The notes below the pieces were generated by a model. That model saw only the letters and a list, made by a program, of their open reading frames with translations, was not told the DNA's origin and did not search any database. Below are positions 50,298 through 62,200 of a stretch of DNA of 64,000 nt, piece by piece. Origin of the DNA: Apostichopus japonicus (taxonomy: Eukaryota > Echinodermata > Holothuroidea > Aspidochirotida > Stichopodidae); assembly GCF_037975245.1 (NCBI RefSeq), contig NC_092567.1:9554714-9618713 (forward strand), written 5' to 3'. How positions within the stretch are numbered: the first letter of the stretch is position 1; each line of letters opens with the position of its first letter. Position numbers and translations under genes: made by a program.

Positions 50298-53200
50298 CTG
50301 GAGAAGATAAAATAATCAACTATTAACACTCATGAAATAGAAGGAGAAAATGAAACACGGATTGTCTGAATAGCAGGATGCTGAATTGTTTGTTTACCAT
50401 TCACTTGGTAAGCTCTTCCTGGTCTCATTAAACTTCATTTCCAAATAATCAGTGTACGGAAGCAGCATTATCAACACTGGTTTACATACAACAATATAGC
50501 AGCACATTCCTGAATGATTGTACAAGCAAACCAGCAGAACAATGCAACCTAAACTTGCCTTAAAAGACCAGTGCCATGTAGTCTAACTAATAATGGTTAT
50601 GATAAACTGCTCCCCTTCTCTGGCAAAGATGCCCAACCAAACTGCAGCGTTCAAAATAAAAATAGCTTCCCTCACAGGAACAGAGATTTACGGTCTACTG
50701 TTGATTGTGAGTCAGTTTAACCTACTACCTCGCTACAAAGTCTCATAAATGAACCGGTGGATCACAGAAAATAAATCACACCGAAAGATCAAACAAGGGC
50801 CAATTATATGAGAGATTTTTAGGAAGAGTATTCCGTAAACAAGACACACATTCTACCTAACAATAGAATGTCATCGCAGTTTGTCACCTCTCCAATTGGT
50901 GTGCTTACATTAAGATCCTAAAACATAGGTTGGTACTTAAAAATAAGGTAAATGATTTTGAAACAACAAGTGTGCACTTCTATGCGGATGTCTCTACATT
51001 AGCCTATTTTATACATGAGGGAGAGGGCTGATATTTTAGGTAACGATAGCAATAAAGTAGATTTAGATGTAGTAGGTTCAAGTTACTTTTCAAGAAAAGT
51101 CACCCAGGAAAGAACCTGGGCAAGAAAAACGAAGGTTATGCTGAAGTGAAGACTTATGTTTTCATGTATAGGTATACAGTATACATGAAATAGCTATACC
51201 AACATAATCAAGTCCTTAAACAATAAATATTTTTATTCAAAAATTCAAGTTGGTGGTTTAAGAGTTGGTGGTCTAAGATTACATTGGCATATGAATTGGC
51301 CTTGATGCAAATATTCTGTTTTGAATTATTTGCCCAAATTTCCAACTGTCCTATTGATACAGATCATAGATTTGAAGTAGCAACATGTTCAGTGTATGGA
51401 TACAATTGCCATTAATTGAGACTGATATGTACTGTGCATGAAAACACTCAGGTTGAATTATTCAGCTAATAATAAATGAACATGAATAACTCAACAACAA
51501 ATATCTCAAGTTTCACTGTACATATCAACCCAGCATGCTTTTTGTCTTGTTCTTGAGAATGAATGTAAACAGTCACAAATCACATCCTTATAATCAGCTG
51601 AAACATCATTTGATGATGTGGATTTATTGTTTACTGCATGCAGATAGTACATAAAGCACCCAGCACACAGGAATGTGGATGGGCATTTATCTATTGCTGT
51701 ACACATGTAGTACATAAAGCAACAGCATACAGGGAAGTGGTTTTATATATTCCTGTACACATGTAGTACATACAGCACCAGCACACAGGGATGTGGATTT
51801 ATCTACACATGTAGTACATAAAGCACCAGCACATAGGGATTTGGATTTATCTATAACTGTACACATGTAGTACATAAAGCACCAGCACACAGGGATGTGG
51901 ATTTATCTATTACTGTTCACATGTAGTACATAAAGCACCAGCACACAGGGATGTGGATTTATCTATTACTGTTCACATGTAGTACATAAAGCACCACTAC
52001 ACAGGGATGTGGATTTATCTATTACTGTACACATGTAGTACATAAAGCACCAGCACACAGGGATGTGGATTTATCTATTACTGTTCACATGTAGTACATA
52101 AAGCACCAGCACACAGGGATGTGGATTTATCTATTACTGTTCACATGTAGTACATAAAGCACCACTACACAGGGATGTGGATTTATCTATTACTGTTCAC
52201 ATGTAGTACATAAAGCACCAGCACACAGGGATGTGGATTTATCTATTACTGTACACATGTAGTACATAAAGCACCACTACACAGGGATGTGGATTTATCT
52301 ATTACTGTTCACATGTAGTACATAAAGCACCAGCACACAGGGATGTGGATTTATCTATTACTGTTCACATGTAGTACATAAAGCACCACTACACAGGGAT
52401 GTGGATTTATCTATTACTGTTCACATGTAGTACATAAAGCACCACTACACAGGGATGTGGATTTATCTATTACTGTTCACATGTAGTACATAAAGCACCA
52501 CTACACAGGGATGTGGATTTATCTATTACTGTTCACATGTAGTACATAAAGCACCAGCACACAGGGATGTGGATTTATCTATTACTGTTCACATGTAGTA
52601 CATAAAGCACCACTACACAGGGATGTGGATTTATCTATTACTGTTCACATGTAGTACATAAAACACCAGCACACAGGGATGTGGATTTATCTATTACTGT
52701 ACACATGTAGTACATAAAGCACCAGCACACAGGGATGTGGATTTATCTATTACTGTTCACATGTAGTACATAAAACACCAGCACACAGGGATGTGGATTT
52801 ATCTATTACTGTTCACATGTAGTACATAAAGCACCAGCACACAGGGAAGTGGTTTTATATATTACTGTACACATGTAGTACATACAGCACCAGCACACAG
52901 GGATGTGGATTTATCTATTACTGTTCACATGTAGTACATAAAGCACCAGCACACAGGGATGTGGATTTATCTATTACTGTTCACATGTAGTACATAAAGC
53001 ACCAGCACACAGGGATGTGGATTTATCTATTACTGTTCACATGTAGTACATAAAGCACCACTACACAGGGATGTGGATTTATCTATTACTGTTCACATGT
53101 AGTACATAAAGCACCAGCACACAGGGATGTGGATTTATCTATTACTGTTCACATGTAGTACATAAAGCACCACTACACAGGGATGTGGATTTATCTATTA

Positions 53201-56200
53201 CTGTACACATATAGTACATAAAGCACCAGCACACAGGGATGTGGATTTATCTATTACTGTTCACATGTAGTACATAAAGCACCAGCACACAGGGATGTGG
53301 ATTTATCTATTACTGTTCACATGTAGTACATAAAGCACCAGCACACAGGGATGTGGGAAATGAAAAAAAAGGTACAAGAAAGATATAAAAAGTTATAAGC
53401 TTACTTTGATTGTCAATGTAATGAAAGTTTTTAAGTGCACAAGTGATAAATGGTAGTCATATTCATACTGTCATTGAGTTCCCCACAATATAACAAAAGG
53501 GAATTGCTGCCTTATGCTCTGGCATACATTATATTAAATTATGTTTACACAGAATACATGGTATATTGGAGGATTTTAATGGCATACTGACCTGTGATGT
53601 TGAACTTGATGGCCTAGAAGAAAGCCTCAGTGGAGCACTTCCAGTGCGAGTAGCACTAATTCCATAACCAGCATACAGCTCACCTAATAGAGTCAATTAA
53701 TTCATGAACAACTTGCAATTGTGAAATAATTAATGTTACTTCATCATACTGAACTTAATGCAAAATATGACAGTTCTATTGAAGAGACGATCCCATAAGT
53801 GTCTTGTCTGGATTAAGTCAGCTATTGGTATTACTTTAGTACATTCCAATTCCAAATAATTTGCTAGGAAATGGGTCTGTGTAAACTCAAGCAGGTGAAT
53901 TTAGATGGCAATATCCCGTAACACTTTAAGAAACTAACAACTTGATCATTGATACTTATAGTACCTCTACTGTTAAAGTGCATTAGGTGTTAAGTAAGCA
54001 AACAAATTACATTCAAAACCTGCTATCAAATAGATGCAACAACCTTTAAGAAACTAACAACTTGATCCTTGATACGTATAGTACCTCTACTGTTAGAGTG
54101 TATAAGGTGTTCCAGTAAGCAAACAAATTACATCCAAAACCTGCTACCAAATAGATGCAACAACCTAAAATGTTTTAGGACATTTGACCAGGGTAAAGTA
54201 TTTATGCTGCAAATGTGATCCTCATTTTTGGTACATTTAAGACCCTTACCAGGAGCAGCATCAGGACGTGTAATTTGTGAACGGCTTTGCCTGACAAGAC
54301 TGCTGCCATCATTACCGAGTGTCTTGACTCTGGTTTCTCCGGCCCCTGGGTGTGTATCATGTTGACTATACTGACCATGAGGATGCTTTGCAGGCGCAAG
54401 AGATGGAGGGTCTTGCTTGTCTCTGTAGAATAAAGCAACATAGTCCTCATAAAACCCTTATACTGCCAAGTGAGCAACTTGATCTGACACTAATAATCTG
54501 TATTATCCATTGAACATGTATTGATGTTACCACACATGACCCAGCGTGTACATAGTACATATGAATTAAATTCAATCCAAACAGGTTACATGTATCACAT
54601 GATTTAGTATGGTTTCATTATCCAAAACTTTGAAGTTAATCAAATTACAGTATTGAAATAAATTTGCATACTATATTAACTCTATGTAAATATCAGTTGC
54701 TCCAGTCTCCAATTATGTAAATGAACAGTCATTTTGAAAATAGTTGGATATGATTAAATATTTAAGGAATGTGTTGTTGTAGATTGATGCAATCAGATTG
54801 GTCTATGACAACTGAAGGTTTGCCAGCAGGTATCAGCTTCAGTTCTTTGCAACTTTTATGTAGTGTATAGTTAATGACACAGAGAAACCCTTTACTCTTG
54901 TTCCATTGTTTTGTGTTAAGACATAAATAAATTATTAGATTAACAGTTTACTACAAAGACATGTTATGCAGCTTGAAAGAGAAGAACAATAATTATAGAA
55001 ATATCTTTTTGTAAAGAGAGAAAATGTATCACAAAGGACTTGGTAGCATATTTTACCTCTTCAAAACAGTAACTGGTTTGCCATCTATTTCTACTTCAAA
55101 TTCAGGATGAAGATTTGTGATTCCTTCTTCTGACTCCTCCCCCTTTTCCTCCTCAACAGATTTATCATCACTTTCATCATACTTTCTTGCTGTTTTAGAA
55201 AATCTGTGAGCAGCAGTGGTCCATGCAATGGCCTGAAGAGAACAGAAAGAAACATCTCTCTTGAAGTTGTACCAATTTAACTAACATTAATTCTATTCCA
55301 GCAGCACATTCTACTCAATTTACAGCTGACAACATTATCACATTATGGAGCAATAATGGCCACCAAGGCAGTTAATGAAGAGACAATACACAAAAAAGAT
55401 AATTCAAATTCAGAGACTGGCAGGTGTACGATACAAGCCTTTGTTTGAAATGCAATCCAATCAATTACAAAGTCATCAAGTTTATGATGATAAGTTGTCA
55501 GTGCAAGGAGGGGTATGCATGATAAAAAGTACAGTCAAAATACAGAATACTGAGTAATTCACAGATAGATTTAAGCAACCTTTAATATACTCATATAAAT
55601 ATTGAATACACATAAAACTGAAATTCTACTGAATTACTATCATGTGGACCCAGGATGTATAAAGTTTGCTTTTAACTTGTTCACATCTGTATTGCATTTA
55701 CATAACATTTCTCAACTTTGTATCTTTGAAGAACTTGAAAATGAACTGTTTTGAAAGTGTCAACGTTTTGTAGATATCCGTCTTATTTGAGAACTCAATC
55801 TGTCTTTGGTAAGATTACTTCCATCTTGATAATGAAACATATGATGAGACTGTACAATGAAATGGTTTGCATCAAGGCAAACTTCATGTTGCCTTCATCT
55901 ATAGAAATGATGTTGGAAGCTGCATACAATCAACTCACATGACCATTGGGCTTGCACAGTATTGTGGTACATTCTGGACCAGTGCCCCACCTATGTTGCT
56001 CCTTCCAAAGAAAATCTGTGGGAGGTTGATGTTTGGCCAGACTTGATGCACTCCAAACCTACAGAGATTAAAACAATGGACATTTCCACCATCACTTCCT
56101 ACTAATTGCATGATGGTGCATCCTCGGTAGTCAAGGACACATGATAGCAGTTTCCTTTAAAAACAGTAGAAAGTGATATAACCTTTATCACCCCTACACT

Positions 56201-59200
56201 TAGTGTACTGGGATTACATATTGTACTCTATCAACCATTTTTGGCAAAATTGTTAGTAAAATTGCTGCCCATCCTCACAACCCTCAGTCTGACATAATGG
56301 GGATACCTTAGGGTGGCACAGTCACATGGTGTGGACTTATCATTTATGAAGTTGGGGACAAACAAGAATGTGTGTGCATGTTTGTGTGTATATGTAACCA
56401 AAACGTGTGTCACAAACGCCTAAACTGTCAGGCCGATTGATTGCACACTTGGTGGGTGTATGCAAGGGTATGGGATGTAGTTCGTTTGTGAATCATGATG
56501 TCATAGTGCCAAAGGTCAGAGGTCAAATAGACAAAAAACAGCATTTTGGCCATTATGCATGTACGGAAATGACAATATTGCCTTATGCTTCATACACAAG
56601 TTGGATATCACAGACTATATGTCTACAGTGTAGTTATTAATGCAAAAGTCTAAAGGTCATGTGATCAAAGGAGGTCAGAGGTCAAAATTTGTTATATTTG
56701 TTCTAAAAAGGGTTTTGCAAGCTACTCTTCAGTCATAAAGCTTCAAACTTGATTTGTATGTGCCTGGGCATGAGTTGTAGCAACTGCATGTCTAATGAGG
56801 TGATAGGACCAAAGGTCCGAGGTCAAAAGTCAAGTAACCAAAAAAAAGCATTATGGAGATTACACATATACCAACAAATTAATATGGCCAAAACCTTGAA
56901 ACACAAGTATGATACCATAGACCACACATCTTCAGTGCATTAATTAATGCACATGACCAAAGGTGAAAAAGATTAAAACTTGTGCACGTACCAAAGTGAC
57001 CTTAACTGTGTCGTTAACTTATTTCAAGTTTCAAGTTAAGGTTTTCTGGTAGCTAAAGTTGATTGCTTAACAAAATTGCTAGAAATTTAAATTTAGTAAA
57101 AATATTGTTCTTGTGGCTTCATGTAACCACAAAGCAATTAAATAGCTGAAAGTGTTGTACCATGAACAAAGCATGCGATCTGCAACTCCATGGTTTGCCT
57201 ACTTGTTTATGTATTTAACAAAGCAACCTTTACTCCAGTAAAATTTGAAAGATTAGACTTTCACTTTTGTTCTAAAAGGTTGCAACAACACAAAGTCATG
57301 AAATGAAAGGTCAGGTTAAAGGAACAAATAGCCTGTTTGAGTTTGAAATGAGAGATGTTAAATGGCAGTAGCAATAACTTCAACAACATAAAGCTTTTCT
57401 GAGTTGAAATTTTGTGGCACAGCGAGCAAGTCTACGTTGCTATTCAGGATTTGGTGTTGACAGCCAGTTCACAATTGTGTATACAGGATAAACCTTTGCT
57501 GTTCATTACCCGCTTCTTAATACCTTTAAGGCAGTTGCTTGAACCAAACCTATGGATTCAAGTTGACAAAGATATTCCTAAGAACTCACAGTCATAACAG
57601 CACCAGCTCTAAATCTTGTTCTTGGCTCAAATCGATAGACAGCTACAGGATGGCCGCCGATATTCTGCTGAATCATGAAACCTCCAACATCCACATCTTT
57701 ACTGGGTGAAGAGTTGAAGAGACGAACAAACTTCCCATCTTCATTAATTTCTAATATCTTAAGGTCTCCAGTGGTGCTGAAAGAAGGTGTTTATTTTGGA
57801 GTGATTAAGAGTGACTTAAGTAAATTGTACAGTAGTCATTCAATTTATAAGCAGCATGGATGAATTTCAACTTTAATAATCACGTACCTGTAAGAAACAT
57901 CAACTCTATATAATTTAATACTTCTCACTTAATATTATGTCACTACTTTGAGTCACAAAGTTAAGTCCATAATATCCCTAGGAACCCTTGGGAAACAACA
58001 AAGAAACCGCTAAGAATTCTCGGTAATCCCTCACGACACAGATACTGTGACAATATCTTAGTATGAAAGAAATTATAAAATGTGAATCAAGATATTTGAG
58101 CTCAATTCAAATTCAGTCACATTACAACAGCAATGCTTACCTTGATGTGGCTGTTGTGAAGTCATGTGACATTGGTGGAGTTCTCTTAGCTGGAGCAGAG
58201 TTTGATTTTGAATAAACCTTTGTTTTAATGGTACCAGACCTGTTCATATCTTGGAAGATAGAGTCAAAATAATCCCTCCCTTGTCCCATGGTGGCTGGAA
58301 CAGATGCTGGTCTGGATCCTACAAGATAGACAGTAATAACAAACCCTTTCAAGTGGATTCTACAAGGTAGACAGTAATAACAAACCATTTCAAGTGAATT
58401 CTACAAGATAGACAGTAATAACAAACCATTTCAAGTGAATTCTACAAGATAGACAGTAATAACAAACCCTTTCAAATGGATCCTACAAGATAGACAGTAA
58501 TAAAAACCCCTTTCAAGTGGATCCTACAAGATAGAGTGTAATAACAAACCCTTTCGAGTGAATTCTACAAGATAGACAGTAATAACAAACCCTCTCAGAT
58601 GGATTCTACAAGATAGAGTGTAATAACAAACCCTTTCAAGTGGATCCTAGAAGATAGACAGTAATAACAAACCCTTTCAAGTGAATTCTACAAGATAGAC
58701 AGTAATAACAAACCCATTCAAGTGAATTCTACAAGATAGACAGTAATAACAAACCTTTTCAAGTAGATTCTACAAGATAGACAGTAATAACAAACCCTTT
58801 CAAGTGGATCATACAAGATAGACAGTAATAACAAACCCTTTCAAGTGGATCCTACAAGATAGACAGTAATAACAAACCCTTTCAAGTGAATTCTACAAGA
58901 TAGACAGTAATAACAAACCCTTTCAAGTGGATCCTACAAGATAGACAGTAATAACAAACCCTTTCAAGTGAATTCTACAAGATAGACAGTAGTAACAAAC
59001 CCTTTCAAGTGGATCCTACAAGATAGACAGTAATAAAAACCCCTTTCAAGTGGATCCTACAAGATAGACAGTAATAACAAACCCTTTCAAGTGGATCCTA
59101 CAAGATAGACAGTAATAAAAATCCCTTTCAAGTGGATCCTACAAGATAGACAGTAATAGCAAACCATTTCAAGTAGATTCTACAAGATAGACAGTAATAA

Positions 59201-62200
59201 AAAACCCTTTCAAGTGGATCCTACAAGATAGACAGTAATAACAAACCCTTTCAAGTGAATTCTACAAGATAGACAGTAATAACAAACCCTTTCAAGTGGA
59301 TCCTACAAGATAGACAGTAATAACAAACCCTTTCAAGTGAATTCTACAAGATAGACAGTAATAACAAACCCTTTCAAGTGGATCCTACAAGATAGACAGT
59401 AATAAAAATCCCTTTCAAGTGGATCCTACAAGATAGACAGTAATAGCAAACCATTTCAAGTCGATTCTACAAGATAGACAGTAATAACAAACCCTTTCAA
59501 GTAGATTCTACAAGATAGACAGTAATAACAAACCCTTTCAAGTGGATCCTACAAGATAGACAGTAATAAAAACCCCTTTCAAGTGGATCCTACAAGATAG
59601 ACAGTAATAACAAACCCTTTCAAGTGAATTCTACAAGATAGACAGTAATAACAAACCCTTTCAAGTGGATCCTACAAGATAGACAGTAATAACAAACCCT
59701 TTCAAGTGAATTCTACAAGATAGACAGTAATAACAAACCCTTTCAAGTGGATCCTACAAGATAGACAGTAATAAAAACCCCTTTCAAGTGGATCCTACAA
59801 GATAGACAGTAATAACAAACCCTTTCAAGTGGATCCTACAAGATAGACAGTAATAAAAATCCCTTTCAAGTGGATCCTACAAGATAGACAGTAATAACAA
59901 ACCATTTCAAGTAGATTCTACAAGATAGACAGTAATAACAAACCATTTCAATTGAATTCAACAACTAACGCTCATATTTATGTTTGTTTTCTACTCAGAA
60001 ATAAATGTCACCTGATAGCATGTCCTTGGCTTGGTTTGCAAAGCAAGTTTTGTGTTTTTAACAATACTTGATGAGAATTGCACCATACTGTTATACTTCA
60101 TCAAACCTCCCTCTGCATGGTGTACAGTTCATAGCTTTAGTTTGGTAGAATCATTATGATAGAATTATAAATATCTTACTTGTCAGAGGATTTAAAACAT
60201 CTCTGTCTCTACCAGCCCTTGAGTCCACTGTTCTCGGTCTGCCTTCAGATCCAGGGAATGAAGCCAGTGGATATTTAGTTGTCGCCATGTGTCTAAACCT
60301 TTCAAGAAAGCAAACAAAATACCCATTGAATCTAGACCAAACATGCACAATCAACTTAATGACCTAGTCAACAAATGCTTAAATATTTACCCATGAAGGT
60401 ATTGTGGTGAAGTTTTTTCTTTTTTAGAATTGTTTTATTTTTCTTCTGTTTTTGATAAGCTTGATTGTTTGAAAACTTACTTTTTCTCTTCTTCATCCAG
60501 CATGTTTTTCAAGCTCTCTAGCTCTGCCCTGATTGGCTGCTTAGTGCCAGTTGCTTGAGATATTTCATGCATCTTTTGAATCAAGCTATCTTGTAATAGT
60601 CTTTGATTTTCTTCCAAGGCCCTAATATGAACTGTGTTCTTCTCCCTGTCATTTCTTAAAGTGTCCATCAGGTTTGCAGTCTGTTTTTCAGCTTGATCCA
60701 ACTGGAACAAAAGCAATAGTTGTTATGGTCAATACGGTGAATTTTTACTTTCATTACATTTATAGAACAGACTCAATACAAATAACTTTCTTCCTTGGAG
60801 GATGCAACAGTAACAGTAGAATGCTATTCAGGCAATATATACCTGACCAAGAAGAAACAGGAATGTACTAACTACAACAACAAATAAGAGTGAAAGGATC
60901 AATAAACGCTGCAGGAATTTCGCCCTCTGTGAAATAACTAGTCAAAACTACCTTTCCCCAAATTTCCAGGAATTTTCTAATTATTTTTTCACACCTACTG
61001 TGTTGGCAGTCATATTGTCACAAGGGCGCTTTCAAAAATGATGTCAGCGAGCAACATCGTAAGTTAAACAATTCCCTCTCTTGATATGAATTGTACTCAA
61101 CAAAAAGAGCGTACTGCAATACAGTATTCTCTTAGCAGAAAAGGCTAGGGTTTATTTCTCCTTTAAAAATCATGCTCAGATGTTGATGATACACGCAGTG
61201 TCTCTCTGGGAGAGTTTCTCCAAGTCTTTAGTTACTGACTGAACTAAACTACTGACCAGTATATTTACTTGAAAGTAATGAGCTTCAAGCAGAGCATTAA
61301 AAGCAATGACTGTTGACTCCTGTATGTACAATCACACTTGGAATGCTTTCTGTTGAGATACTATTAAATGTCTACTCACATGCCCACTGACATATAACAT
61401 GACACAAGAACAAAGAAAGCAGTGGGTCTCATTGAAAAATACCCCAATTGTGGTTAAGGCTTGGTGAGAATTCACAGTTTGGAAAGAGCACAATTTGCAT
61501 GAGAAATAGTTCCCTTTGGTATAAATATTTCTGTTTTCCTTTTCCCTGTTATTTGATTTCACCTTTCAAAATTTAAGAGAGACAACTCTGGCATACACAA
61601 CAATAGGACAAAGAAGAACATCAATTACTTGTAAAAAAAGAAACAGCTTCTAACGCAAGTATTTATTCTAAGGTCCAGGAAGGAAAATACCCAGAAACAA
61701 CCATCACTGGAGTAGGAAGCTATCAAAACGTGGAGGAGGCGGGCAAGAAAACTGTTCTGGTTTTGTGTCTTCATCATTTCCATTTAAATTTTAGTTTTGA
61801 AGATGTAATGAAGGTCCAGATACAACCTTTGAAAATCCAACCATTATATCTTCAAATCTCAACTTTCTCTTTCATAGTTTTGACTAGAATTATGGTTTGA
61901 TTAATTCAATGAATGCCACTTCAGACAGGTTCATTGAATGTGTGTGAAGTGCACATCTGCAACAAAGCAGGTCAGATGTACTGTATATGGTACATGACTT
62001 TAAATATTTGAGTGAAAGCAAAATAACACATACTTGTAAAGTTGTGATCCTCTGACTAAAAATGTTGCAACCAACCCCTGTGGCCCTAATTAGATGGACT
62101 GCCAGAACTGCATATTGTCATAATCATAGCAGGTCCTGCATACTAGTGTAGCGGTGCTTACTACCGTTGTAGCGGTGCATACTACCGTTGAAGCGGTGCT

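Noticed and set aside
51615-53355. CRISPR-like array
   Set aside because: Units are contiguous with no unique spacers, and the context is eukaryotic.
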